Shown here one piece after another: positions 34,778-42,797 of a stretch of 59,180 bases of DNA (position 1 is the first letter of the stretch; every line of letters begins with the position of its first letter). The translations under genes and the position numbers were made by a program. The notes under the pieces are model-generated. The model ran no database searches, was not told the origin of the DNA, and saw only the letters and a program-made list of their open reading frames with translations. The stretch is taken from NCBI GenBank assembly GCA_002394635.1, contig DGUK01000055.1, positions 1 through 59,180 of the forward strand, in the 5' to 3' direction. Origin of the DNA: Faecalitalea sp. UBA4312. GTDB lineage: Bacteria > Bacillota_I > Bacilli_A > Erysipelotrichales > Erysipelotrichaceae.

Positions 34778-34805
34778 ATGTATAGCGAAAATCGGAGGTG
34801 ACGAT

Positions 34806-36200
34806 ATGAATCGAGAATCTTTTATCGAAACATATGGATTTAGTATTGAAGATATGGATGAACAGCTGAAGAATAAACGTTATCGAAGATTTCGGGAAAT
34901 GATCAACGATTTGAATGAAGCAGATACAGCCGAATATATTGAAGACCAGCGTCCGGATGCACGGATTCTTATTTTCCGAATGCTCCATAAAGACCAGGCA
35001 GCCGATGTCTTTGCGTTTTTACCGCCGGAAATTCAGGAAGAGATCATCAATGCCAGTACCGATGTTGAAGTAAAATCCATCATAGAAGAACTCTATGTGG
35101 ATGATGCGGTCGATATGATGGAGGAATTGCCTGCTACTGTAGTAAAACGTATTTTAAAAACGGCGACACCGGAGACAAGAAAACAGATCAATCAGTTTTT
35201 GAATTATCCGGATGATTCTGCTGGCAGTATCATGACAGCAGAATATCTGGCTTTAAAAAAGGAAATGTCGGTAGAACAGTCTTTGAACTATATCCGTTTA
35301 CATGGAGAAGATTCTGAGACAATCTATGTACTGTATGTAACAGATGCGAAACGACGACTGGAAGGCGTTGTTACAATCAAGGATCTGGTAATGAATCCGT
35401 ATCCGATGAAGATTGCGGATATTATGGATGATAACGTCATCCGATGTATGACGACGGATGACCAGGAAGAAGTTGCGACGATGTTTACACATTATGACTT
35501 GTTGTCGATGCCGGTGGTCGATCAGGAAAGCCGGTTGGTGGGTATCGTAACGGTCGATGATATCGTAGACGTTATGGAAGACGAAGCGACCGAGGATATC
35601 GAAAAGATGGCCGCCATCCTGCCAACGGAAAAAGAGTATTTCCAGGTCAGTGTCTTTGATACATGGAAATCGAGAATTCCCTGGTTGATGTTGTTGATGG
35701 TCAGTGCTACCTTTACCGGCATTATCATCAATAATTTTGAGACGGCACTTGCAGCCTGTGTTGTATTGACCGGTTTTATTCCGATGTTGATGGATACATC
35801 CGGAAACTGCGGCAGTCAGGCCAGCGTGACGATCATTCGTGCCCTTTCATTAGGTGATGTGGAATTTAAGGACTTGCTTCGGGTTATCTGGAAAGAGATC
35901 CGAGTGGCTTTTTTCTGCGGGGTTTCCCTGGCAGCTGTCAATTTTGTGAAGATCTTTTTGGTTGACAGGATGCTTTTGGGAAATGCGGGAATTACCTTCA
36001 TGGTCGATCTGGTGGTATGTCTTACTTTGCTGGTAACGGTTATCTGTGCCAAACTGGTCGGATGTTCATTACCGATGGTTGCCGACAAACTGGGCTTTGA
36101 CCCGGCGGTCATGGCCAGTCCTTTCATTACAACCATTGTCGATGCGGTATCACTGCTGATCTATTTCGGGTTTGCGACAATGTTGCTGGGAATCGGTTAA
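34806..36200 (+). CDS. mgtE: Magnesium transporter MgtE
   Basis: This 464-residue magnesium channel has the complete MgtE architecture: an N-terminal superhelical domain (about 5-130), tandem CBS domains (about 135-260) that sense cytoplasmic magnesium, a plug helix, and five membrane helices. The ion-pathway segment is PMLMDTSGNCGSQAS. The GGAGGTGA ribosome site is strong. The phosphodiesterase gene starts 3 nt downstream. Confidence 0.95.
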   Translation: MNRESFIETYGFSIEDMDEQLKNKRYRRFREMINDLNEADTAEYIEDQRPDARILIFRMLHKDQAADVFAFLPPEIQEEIINASTDVEVKSIIEELYVDDAVDMMEELPATVVKRILKTATPETRKQINQFLNYPDDSAGSIMTAEYLALKKEMSVEQSLNYIRLHGEDSETIYVLYVTDAKRRLEGVVTIKDLVMNPYPMKIADIMDDNVIRCMTTDDQEEVATMFTHYDLLSMPVVDQESRLVGIVTVDDIVDVMEDEATEDIEKMAAILPTEKEYFQVSVFDTWKSRIPWLMLLMVSATFTGIIINNFETALAACVVLTGFIPMLMDTSGNCGSQASVTIIRALSLGDVEFKDLLRVIWKEIRVAFFCGVSLAAVNFVKIFLVDRMLLGNAGITFMVDLVVCLTLLVTVICAKLVGCSLPMVADKLGFDPAVMASPFITTIVDAVSLLIYFGFATMLLGIG

Positions 36201-36202
36201 TT

Positions 36203-36712
36203 ATGAAGATTGTGGTGGTCAGTGATTCCCATGGACGAAGAAAAATACTGGAGAAGATCGTGGAATGGAATCCCGATGCAGATCTGTTTCTTCATTGTGG
36301 TGATTTATGTGACGATCCGGATAACTATCCACAATATCACTTCTGTCGAGGCAATTGCGACAGTACCTCCAAAATGCCTCTGCAGAATATCATAGAGGTT
36401 CCAGGACACAGGATCCTGCTGGTGCATTCGCACAATGTAGTTTTATTTGACAGGGAAAATCAACTGGCCGGCATGGCCAAAATGAACCATTGTGATATTG
36501 TCTGTTATGGGCATACGCACCGGCATCATCATGAAACCAAGGATGGGATCACCTTATTGAATCCCGGTTCCTGTGCAAGACCAAGAGATCAATATCCTGC
36601 CAGTTACGCTATTCTGACATTGACAAAGTACAGTACAAAGGTGAGATTTCTGTATGAAGGGAAAGACTGGAATCTGAAAAAGAAGTCAAAAATATTTAAA
36701 CGAAAAAGATAA
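36203..36712 (+). CDS. YfcE/MJ0936-type metallophosphoesterase
   Basis: This 169-residue calcineurin-like phosphodiesterase has the two-metal motifs in order: SDSHG, HCGD, GNCD, HSH and GHTH. The small single-domain form is the YfcE/YsnB family, active on phosphodiesters in vitro, with the natural substrate unclear. It is coupled to mgtE with a 2-nt gap and no strong ribosome site. Confidence 0.9.
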   Translation: MKIVVVSDSHGRRKILEKIVEWNPDADLFLHCGDLCDDPDNYPQYHFCRGNCDSTSKMPLQNIIEVPGHRILLVHSHNVVLFDRENQLAGMAKMNHCDIVCYGHTHRHHHETKDGITLLNPGSCARPRDQYPASYAILTLTKYSTKVRFLYEGKDWNLKKKSKIFKRKR

Positions 36713-36739
36713 GCGGATCAATCTAGATCCGCTCTTTTT
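36712..36739. terminator. Terminator between phosphodiesterase and glucosaminidase
   Basis: AGCGGATC pairs with GATCCGCT around a 6-nt loop, then CTTTTT. It lies between convergent genes. Confidence 0.8.
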
Positions 36740-38175
36740 ACATACACTGTACTGTCTTTTGTATAGATTTCTTCAATATTTCCTTTATTGTTGATGATCG
36801 GTATTTCACTCTGTACTTCGATCCATCCGTCCTTTTCATCGATGACCAGAAAGCTGACAATATCACTTTGATCATAGGAATACAGGACATCCCCATTGAC
36901 TTTGTTGTAGACAGGTATCTCTTTTTTGGCTTCCTGTGTGATCAATGTATAGCTTTTATATGCATCCGGATCCAGCTGATAATAGAAGAAAGCTGCCTTC
37001 TCAGCCCAGTAAGGATCGGAAGCATAATTAACATTTATACCGCTGTTTTTATCTCCAAACCAGGATCCGTTATATTTGGCGCTATCCGGATTGGCATAAT
37101 CTTCCTGTATAAAGTGTTGAGCATGGTTGATAATACATTGCTCTAAGGATACATAGGTGTTTGCGGAATCCGGAGACTCGTCATAGACTGCATGCCCGAA
37201 CAGATTATTGTTTTCAATGGCATACTGACTTTGTCCGTAACTGCTTTCATTGAGCGCTAAGGCGGCGATCATCGCAGCGTTGACACCATAAGCCTTTTGG
37301 GTACCTACAAACAGATCTCCCTGATCATACAAGACTGACTGATTGGCTTCGCAAGGATAAGTATCGGCCGATGCATCGATGCCTCTGGATTCCAGGAAAT
37401 CGTTGATATCCTGAGCAGTAATCGAAGAATAGGAGCGATGGGGCATATATTGATAGAAATTATAATACGCCTCCTGATTAACGGCATTATCCGTAGAATC
37501 ATTTCTTTTGTCGTCTGCCATCTGCTTTAGATCGGCATAAAACCAATGTCCATCATAAGAATAATATATAATATTTTCTTCCAGACCTTTTGGGGCCGGT
37601 CCTATAGGATAGCTAGCGGAAGACCCTTGTACCATATCTGTACAGATGGTATGGATCAAGGAGCCATCCTGAATATGATAGGATGACACCATGATATCCT
37701 CATCGAACATATATAATTCAACCTCAGCGATATCCACCCAGCCTGTTACACCGCTCAATAAAAATTTAACCTGTGTACCGGAATCATCGGTTCCAAGATA
37801 TAAAGCGTCCGCTCCATAGCTTCCGTTGGTATAACCATTGGAATCATTGGCATCGATCCGGTAGGAGGTGTGTTGGGAGGCATCCTTGGTATGGAAATTG
37901 ACAAGTCCTTCTTTTACCGCAACGATGCGGCCATTTTCATCCACAATATATACATCGGAGCCCTCTAAGCGATTCATTTTATTGCGGGCAAAGGTAAAAT
38001 GATGGTAGGTTGCCAGGGTTTCTTCCGGATGATTTAGATCCATCACATAGAATGTTCCGTTTTCCGTTACTTTTAATCCTAAAAAGATTGCCAACAGCGC
38101 CATCAACAAAGTGACGACAGCTAATAGAAACATCTTTTTGGATTCAATTTTCTTTTTTCTTCTTGTTTTTTTCAT
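36718..38175 (-). CDS. Membrane-anchored endo-beta-N-acetylglucosaminidase
   Basis: This 485-residue cell-wall hydrolase starts with a basic stretch and one membrane helix (about 14-35), probably an uncleaved anchor. The catalytic glucosaminidase domain (about 285-420) contains ALNESSYGQSQYAIENNNLFG, with the catalytic glutamate in ALNES. An SH3-like segment closes the protein (about 430-485). It probably trims peptidoglycan glycans outside the membrane. No Shine-Dalgarno precedes the ATG; TAGAAT ends 8 nt upstream, predicting a leaderless mRNA. Confidence 0.87.
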   Translation of the reverse strand: MKKTRRKKKIESKKMFLLAVVTLLMALLAIFLGLKVTENGTFYVMDLNHPEETLATYHHFTFARNKMNRLEGSDVYIVDENGRIVAVKEGLVNFHTKDASQHTSYRIDANDSNGYTNGSYGADALYLGTDDSGTQVKFLLSGVTGWVDIAEVELYMFDEDIMVSSYHIQDGSLIHTICTDMVQGSSASYPIGPAPKGLEENIIYYSYDGHWFYADLKQMADDKRNDSTDNAVNQEAYYNFYQYMPHRSYSSITAQDINDFLESRGIDASADTYPCEANQSVLYDQGDLFVGTQKAYGVNAAMIAALALNESSYGQSQYAIENNNLFGHAVYDESPDSANTYVSLEQCIINHAQHFIQEDYANPDSAKYNGSWFGDKNSGINVNYASDPYWAEKAAFFYYQLDPDAYKSYTLITQEAKKEIPVYNKVNGDVLYSYDQSDIVSFLVIDEKDGWIEVQSEIPIINNKGNIEEIYTKDSTVYVKRADLD

Positions 38176-38183
38176 ATAAGGCT

Positions 38184-38192
38184 ATTCTATCA
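38184..38192 (-). promoter_or_regulatory. Extended -10 of glucosaminidase (predicted leaderless)
   Basis: On the minus strand TGATAGAAT is followed by 8 nt and then the ATG. A weak -35 (TTGTGT, 38211-38206) is 16 bp upstream. Confidence 0.6.
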
Positions 38193-38233
38193 AAAAACAG
38201 AAAGAACACAAAATTTGATCATCCACAAGGATT

Positions 38234-38258
38234 AAAAAAAACAGATTTTCATCTGTTT
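38234..38258 (-). terminator. Terminator after def homologue
   Basis: On the minus strand AAACAGAT pairs with ATCTGTTT around GAAA, followed by a run of T. It begins in the def stop codon. Confidence 0.85.
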
Positions 38259-38679
38259 ATACAAGGATTCCCTCCAGGTGATCCATTTCGTGTTGCACAA
38301 CCTGTGCCGTAAAACCGCTTAAGCGGACTTTTTTCCATTGATAGCGTGTATTGCGGTATTTGACGACAATCTCCTGATATCTTTTGGTGGTCCGTACACC
38401 GGGAAGAGAAAGACATCCTTCTTCGGATTCATAGATTCCTTTTCGGGATAGAATTTCCGGGTTAACCATGACGATTTCCTCCAGTCCATTATGAACGATG
38501 ATCATACGTACCGGATAACCGATCATATTAGCGGCTATACCCCAGCACTGCATATCCGGCCGGTTCCGGTAGATCTGCAATGTATCCACAAGATCTTTGG
38601 CGATATACAAGTCTTTCTTTGTAGCTGTTCGACAAGGCTGTGATAAAAAGGTTGTATCTTTTACTATTTCTTTAATCAT
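38257..38679 (-). CDS. Peptide deformylase family protein
   Basis: This 140-residue protein keeps the metal site of peptide deformylase: EEGCLSLPG (cysteine ligand) and QHEMDHLEG (two histidines and the catalytic glutamate). Motif I is changed to WGIAANMIG, so the usual glutamine of GLAAPQ is a methionine; this AANMIG form occurs in a common Firmicute paralogue group. ATG 38679 was chosen: the in-frame ATG at 38688 overlaps a perfect TATAAT box, whereas 38679 lies 7 nt after it. The mRNA is predicted to be leaderless. Confidence 0.82.
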   Translation of the reverse strand: MIKEIVKDTTFLSQPCRTATKKDLYIAKDLVDTLQIYRNRPDMQCWGIAANMIGYPVRMIIVHNGLEEIVMVNPEILSRKGIYESEEGCLSLPGVRTTKRYQEIVVKYRNTRYQWKKVRLSGFTAQVVQHEMDHLEGILV

Positions 38680-38686
38680 AAACAAC

Positions 38687-38716
38687 ATTATAAAGCAGAA
38701 AGAAGGATTTTGTCAT
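38687..38716 (-). promoter_or_regulatory. Promoter of def homologue
   Basis: On the minus strand ATGACA (38716-38711), an 18-bp spacer and TATAAT (38692-38687) form a good promoter, 7 nt before the chosen ATG. Confidence 0.65.
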
Positions 38717-38723
38717 CCTTCTT
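38700..38723. repeat. Inverted repeat over the def -35 region
   Basis: AAGAAGGAT and ATCCTTCTT are perfect 9-bp arms with a 6-nt spacer containing part of the def -35. It has no T-run suited to any known upstream transcript, so an operator is more likely than a terminator. Confidence 0.4.
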
Positions 38724-38793
38724 AACAAATCCATGTTTTTATGGAACTCTATTCAAGTTTTTGGGAATAGTGATGTGTTTTAATGGTTATTCG

Positions 38794-38802
38794 TGTTAAA
38801 CT
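38794..38802 (+). promoter_or_regulatory. Extended -10 of prfA operon
   Basis: TGTTAAACT is identical to the element before the polymer cluster. The GAGAGGA ribosome site follows. Confidence 0.45.
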
Positions 38803-38827
38803 AATAGAGTTGAGAGGACGGATAACT

Positions 38828-39907
38828 ATGTCAAAAATAGAACAGCGTTTAGATGGAATGGTTGATCGCTATAACGAGATCAATGAAATGATGATGCGCA
38901 GTGATGTGGTATCAGATCGTCGACAGATGGCTAAGCTGGGACGAGAACAGAATGAACTGACTCCGATCATTGAAACGTATCAGCAATATAAAAAGACGAA
39001 GGAAGAACTGGAAGATGCCAAGGTATTGGCTCAAGAAGATGACAAAGAAATACGAGAAATGGCCATGATGGAAATGGAGGAACTGGAACCACAGATCCAG
39101 ATGTATCTTGATAAGCTGGAACTGCTTTTGGTACCGAAAGATCCAAATGATTCCCACAATTGTATTATGGAGATCCGTGGTGCTGCCGGCGGAGACGAAG
39201 GAAATATATTTGCCGGGGATCTGTTCCGTATGTATTTAAAATATTGTGAAGCCAAGCGATGGAAAATTGAAATCATCGAAAGTGAAACATCTGAAGCCGG
39301 AGGCTATTCTTTGATTTCTTTTAAAGTGAATGGAGAAGGAGCTTATGGAACATTTAAGTTCGAGTCCGGATCACATCGTGTACAGCGTGTTCCGAAGACA
39401 GAAAGTCAGGGACGTATCCATACATCAACGGCTACGGTTTTATGTATGCCGGAAATCGAAGAGGAAGACTTTGAGTTAGACATGAATGACCTGGAAATTG
39501 ATACAATGCGTTCCAGTGGTGCCGGAGGACAGCACATCAACAAGACCGACAGTGCTGTGCGTATTCTTCATAAACCGACCGGTATTGTGGTAAAATGTCA
39601 GGACGGACGTTCACAGCATGAAAACCGTGCTACGGCATTGATGACGATCCGTGCCCGTGTTTATGAACAACAGCAGCAGGAAAAGGAAGCTAAAAACGAA
39701 AAGGAGCGTATGTCAAAAATCGGAACCGGCGACCGAGCTGAAAAGATCCGTACATATAACTATCCGCAGAACCGTGTGACCGATCATCGGATTGGCTATA
39801 CAGTGAATCAGTTGGATCGTATCATGGACGGCCGTCTGGATGATTTGATGAATGCGTTATCGCTGGCCGATCAACAGGCCAAACTGGCAGGAGATAAGCT
39901 TGAATGA
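38828..39907 (+). CDS. prfA: Peptide chain release factor 1
   Basis: This 359-residue RF1 terminates translation at UAA and UAG. The GGQ catalytic tripeptide is in RSSGAGGQHINKTDSAVRI near 233-235. The PKTESQGRIHTSTATV segment lies before it. ATG 38828 has GAGAGGA upstream and gives the normal length; an upstream in-frame extension starts ahead of the promoter. The stop overlaps prmC by 4 nt (ATGA), so the factor and its own methyltransferase are co-expressed. Confidence 0.96.
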   Translation: MSKIEQRLDGMVDRYNEINEMMMRSDVVSDRRQMAKLGREQNELTPIIETYQQYKKTKEELEDAKVLAQEDDKEIREMAMMEMEELEPQIQMYLDKLELLLVPKDPNDSHNCIMEIRGAAGGDEGNIFAGDLFRMYLKYCEAKRWKIEIIESETSEAGGYSLISFKVNGEGAYGTFKFESGSHRVQRVPKTESQGRIHTSTATVLCMPEIEEEDFELDMNDLEIDTMRSSGAGGQHINKTDSAVRILHKPTGIVVKCQDGRSQHENRATALMTIRARVYEQQQQEKEAKNEKERMSKIGTGDRAEKIRTYNYPQNRVTDHRIGYTVNQLDRIMDGRLDDLMNALSLADQQAKLAGDKLE

Positions 39908-40746
39908 CCTATCATAACTATATCAGTGAGGGAAAAGAGAGATTGTTTCAAGCGGGCCAAGGAGAACAGGCTGCCCAGGTACTGATGATGGAGCTTTGCC
40001 GACAGAGAGGGATCAATCTGTATCTGGATATGGATACACAGATCGACAAGGAATTATTGGTGGATTATCTGGAAGGCATTCATCGGATGGAACAAGGAGA
40101 ACCTTTGGGCTATGTACTTGGATATGAATGGTTCTATGGTTATGATTTTATTGTAAATGAAGATGTGCTGATTCCGCGTCCGGAAACTGAAGAACTGGTC
40201 GGACTGGTCTTAGCGCTCTATGATGAATACTTTCCCGACAAGGAAGTTACGGTCTTTGATGTAGCCACCGGATCGGGAGCCATCGGAATTTCTTTAAACA
40301 AAGAAGAGCCAAACATGAAAGTTGTCGCCAGTGACATCAGTGAAGCAGCGTTAAAGGTGGCTAAACGAAATTGTGACAAGTTCCAAGCGGATGTGACGTT
40401 CTTATGTGGAAATATGTTGGATCCTTATATTGAAAAGGGTTATCATTGCGATATTCTTGTCTGTAACCCTCCCTATATTAAACAAGATGAAGTGCTGGAA
40501 TCCAGCGTTGTGGATTTCGAACCGAATGTGGCCTTATTCGGAGGGGAAGATGGCTTGAAATTTTACCGAGATGTATTTGAACATGCCGATAAAGTCTGTA
40601 AGGAACATGCCTTACTGGCTTTTGAAATGGGATATGACCTTGGGCAGTCATTGTCTTTGTTGGCAAAGAAATATTTTCCGGAAGCTAAAATCACCGTTCA
40701 TAAAGATATCAACCAGAAAGATCGAATGTTGACGATTGTCTGGTAG
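39904..40746 (+). CDS. prmC: Release factor glutamine methyltransferase
   Basis: This 280-residue SAM-dependent enzyme methylates the glutamine of the GGQ motif in RF1/RF2. Family marks are LIPRPETEELV, the SAM loop FDVATGSGAIGIS, and the substrate-glutamine motif CNPPYIK. An ATGA overlap couples it to prfA, the usual bacterial order. Confidence 0.95.
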   Translation: MTYHNYISEGKERLFQAGQGEQAAQVLMMELCRQRGINLYLDMDTQIDKELLVDYLEGIHRMEQGEPLGYVLGYEWFYGYDFIVNEDVLIPRPETEELVGLVLALYDEYFPDKEVTVFDVATGSGAIGISLNKEEPNMKVVASDISEAALKVAKRNCDKFQADVTFLCGNMLDPYIEKGYHCDILVCNPPYIKQDEVLESSVVDFEPNVALFGGEDGLKFYRDVFEHADKVCKEHALLAFEMGYDLGQSLSLLAKKYFPEAKITVHKDINQKDRMLTIVW

Positions 40747-40759
40747 AAAGGAACAGAAG

Positions 40760-41629
40760 ATGAAAATGAATAAGAATGCACCTTGTTGGTGTGGATCGAA
40801 AAAGAAATATAAAAACTGCCACGAAAAATGGGATGATACAATCAATGTGTTAAAGATCCGGGGACATATGGTACCGGAGCATCATCTGATCAAAAATGCA
40901 GAAGATATCAAATGGATCAAAAAGGCAGCTGCTATCAATAACGGAATTCTTGATAACGTCGGGTCTTTGATCAAACCAGGTGTTACCACCGAGGAAATCG
41001 ACAAATTTGTCTATGATTATACGACCTCTCACGGTGGGATCCCGGCACCACTTGGATACGAAGGCTATCCGAAAAGTGTATGTACATCGGTCAATGATGA
41101 GATTTGTCACGGCATTCCAAGCGATAAGGTTGTGTTAAAAGAGGGAGACATCGTCAATGTCGACTGTACAACGATATTCCATGGACATTATGCGGATGCC
41201 AGCCGGATGTTCTGTGTAGGACAGGTTTCACCGGAAGCGCAGCGCTTGATCGATGTAACCAAAGAATGTTTGGAAATCGGTATCAAAGCGGTTCGTCCAT
41301 GGGGCCATATCGGAGATATTGGGGCAGCCATTCAGGAACATGCGCATAAGAATGGTTACAGTGTTGTTCGTGAATTCTGTGGCCATGGTGTCGGCAACGG
41401 CTTCCATGAAGATCCATATGTGCAGCATGTGGGCATCCGGGGAACCGGGATGGTCATCGCACCGGGCATGGTCTTTACCATTGAGCCGATGATCAACGAA
41501 GGCAAAGCACCATTATATATTGATGAAGATAACGGATGGACAGCCTATACGAAGGATGGCAAGCTGAGCGCACAGTGGGAACACACACTGTTAGTGACGG
41601 AGCATGGTGTCGAAATATTAGCATGGTAA
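40760..41629 (+). CDS. map: Methionine aminopeptidase with N-terminal SEC-C zinc motif
   Basis: This 289-residue enzyme removes the initiator methionine after deformylation. An N-terminal SEC-C zinc motif (CWCGSKKKYKNCH, about residues 9-21) precedes the type I catalytic domain. Metal ligands lie in NVDCTTIFHGHYADASR, FCGHGVG, TIEPM and QWEHTLLV. ATG 40760 has AAAGGA 7 nt upstream. The gene is within 15 nt of prmC and is closed by a terminator. Confidence 0.94.
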   Translation: MKMNKNAPCWCGSKKKYKNCHEKWDDTINVLKIRGHMVPEHHLIKNAEDIKWIKKAAAINNGILDNVGSLIKPGVTTEEIDKFVYDYTTSHGGIPAPLGYEGYPKSVCTSVNDEICHGIPSDKVVLKEGDIVNVDCTTIFHGHYADASRMFCVGQVSPEAQRLIDVTKECLEIGIKAVRPWGHIGDIGAAIQEHAHKNGYSVVREFCGHGVGNGFHEDPYVQHVGIRGTGMVIAPGMVFTIEPMINEGKAPLYIDEDNGWTAYTKDGKLSAQWEHTLLVTEHGVEILAW

Positions 41630-41658
41630 GAGGATTTATGGTAGTAAATCCTCTTTTT
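41628..41658 (+). terminator. Intrinsic terminator after map
   Basis: AAGAGGATTTA pairs with TAAATCCTCTT around a 6-nt loop, then T5. Its T-run touches the cre-like site. Confidence 0.85.
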
Positions 41659-41671
41659 GAAAGCGTTACCA
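41658..41671 (+). promoter_or_regulatory. cre-like CcpA site
   Basis: TGAAAGCGTTACCA fits the catabolite-responsive consensus TGWAARCGYTWWCW at 13 of 14 positions. It lies just upstream of the promoter of the gene at 41740. Confidence 0.5.
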
Positions 41672-41710
41672 TAAATAAAAATTTGATTTTTATTTAGAAT
41701 GTTGTAAACT
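41672..41710 (+). promoter_or_regulatory. Promoter with inverted repeat, gene at 41740
   Basis: TTTGAT (41682-41687), a 17-bp spacer and TAAACT (41705-41710) form the promoter. The -35 sits in an 11-bp perfect inverted repeat (TAAATAAAAAT, TTG, ATTTTTATTTA; 41672-41696), although the region is very A/T rich. Confidence 0.45.
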
Positions 41711-41739
41711 AGTCTTCGTATGAAAGGTAGGAATACACA

Positions 41740-42045
41740 ATGAAAAAATGGACACAGGAACAGTATGCTCTTCGTTTACAGGAAATGAAACAAGAAGCAC
41801 ATGATAAAATGTGGTTATATATTGAAGTAAACGCAAAGGAGCTAAATGAAGAATGCGAAGGAACAGTAAAGAATTTAACACCTTGCTGTAAAGCAATGTT
41901 AGATGACATGCTGGAAGGAGACGCTTTTATTGAAGAACCAAAATCCCGTTCAAAAGTAGCTGGAAAAATGACGGTTCGTTATTATGTAGACAACTTAGAT
42001 CCTTCTCGTAGAAAGTACTGGGATATCGTAAACGAAACAAAATAA
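41740..42045 (+). CDS. Small conserved-looking protein of unknown function
   Basis: I do not recognise this 101-residue soluble protein. It is charged and predicted helical in its first half (WTQEQYALRLQEMKQEAHDKMW), with a CC pair in LTPCCKAMLDDMLEG and a beta-like end (KMTVRYYVDNLDPSRRKYWD). It has a clear AAAGGTAGG ribosome site, its own promoter with a cre-like site, and its own terminator, all signs of a real gene that may respond to carbon supply. Confidence 0.7.
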   Translation: MKKWTQEQYALRLQEMKQEAHDKMWLYIEVNAKELNEECEGTVKNLTPCCKAMLDDMLEGDAFIEEPKSRSKVAGKMTVRYYVDNLDPSRRKYWDIVNETK

Positions 42046-42047
42046 AG

Positions 42048-42074
42048 TAGAAGTTGAAAAACTTCTATTTTTTT
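42048..42074 (+). terminator. Intrinsic terminator after gene 41740
   Basis: TAGAAGTT pairs with AACTTCTA around GAAA, then T7. Confidence 0.9.
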
Positions 42075-42086
42075 ATAACAAAACAA

Positions 42087-42094
42087 TATAAAAT
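42087..42094 (+). promoter_or_regulatory. -10 box of cytidylate-kinase-like gene (predicted leaderless)
   Basis: Overlapping TATAAA (42087-42092) and TAAAAT (42089-42094) end 8 or 6 nt before the ATG. No Shine-Dalgarno lies between. Confidence 0.55.
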
Positions 42095-42100
42095 AAGAGT

Positions 42101-42775
42101 ATGGATAAAAATGTGATTATTACAATTTCCAGACAATTCGGATCCAATGGTCAAGAAATAGGCAGACAGCTGGCGGAATATCTGGATATTGGTTACTACA
42201 ATAAAGAAATTATGTTATACATTGCCCAGCAGATTGGTGTACGTCCGGAATTCTTTGAAGAGGACAATATGAATGAAGCTGGTTTTTACAATGTGGGCCG
42301 AAATAACTGGCTTTCCAATATGACGGAGCTTTCGGTCAATGCGCAGGTATTTGAAATGGCCAAGGAAATGATACAAGGAATTGCTCAAACGGAATCGGCA
42401 GTGATCGTCGGACGCTGTGCGGACTTTATCCTGAAGGATAATCCGAACTGTATCAAAGTATATTGCTACAGCGATCTGAAAGATCGTATTCATATTGCGA
42501 AAACAGAGTACAAGATTCCAAAACGGAAAGTACAGCGGTTTGTGGAACAACAAGACAAAAAACGTGCTGGTTTTTATGAGTTTTATACTAACCAGCGCTG
42601 GGGTACACGATACAATTATGATCTAATGCTCAATACGTCTATGTTGTCTACACAGGAAGCGGTGGAAATACTAGCCTCTCTCTTTGATCAGAAAATGGGG
42701 GTAACCTCAATCAAGGGGGCTTATAAGGATCAGTATCTATCGCATAAAATTCAGGATTTATCACAGAGTCGATAA
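42101..42775 (+). CDS. Cytidylate-kinase-like family protein
   Basis: This 224-residue P-loop protein belongs to the cytidylate-kinase-like family rather than true Cmk. It opens ITISRQFGSNGQEIGRQLAEYL, with a modified P-loop (GSNGQEIG) in place of the canonical GPxGxGKS/T. The later VGRCADFIL stretch is also a family mark. The substrate is unknown. The -10 box abuts the ATG, so the mRNA is predicted to be leaderless. A terminator begins just upstream of its stop codon. Confidence 0.8.
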   Translation: MDKNVIITISRQFGSNGQEIGRQLAEYLDIGYYNKEIMLYIAQQIGVRPEFFEEDNMNEAGFYNVGRNNWLSNMTELSVNAQVFEMAKEMIQGIAQTESAVIVGRCADFILKDNPNCIKVYCYSDLKDRIHIAKTEYKIPKRKVQRFVEQQDKKRAGFYEFYTNQRWGTRYNYDLMLNTSMLSTQEAVEILASLFDQKMGVTSIKGAYKDQYLSHKIQDLSQSR

Positions 42776-42787
42776 GACTCTTTTTTT
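42765..42787 (+). terminator. Intrinsic terminator between kinase-like and HAD genes
   Basis: AGAGTC pairs with GACTCT around GATAA, then T7. It ends 10 nt before the HAD start codon. Confidence 0.8.
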
Positions 42788-42797
42788 AGGAGGAAAC

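Noticed and set aside
34741..34805. Possible M-box riboswitch before mgtE
   Set aside because: The predicted leader is only about 20 nt, far too short for an M-box.
38225..38269. ACAAGGATT direct repeats flanking the def terminator
   Set aside because: Nine bases in A/T-rich DNA, one copy within coding sequence, and no transposon features; probably chance rather than a target-site duplication.
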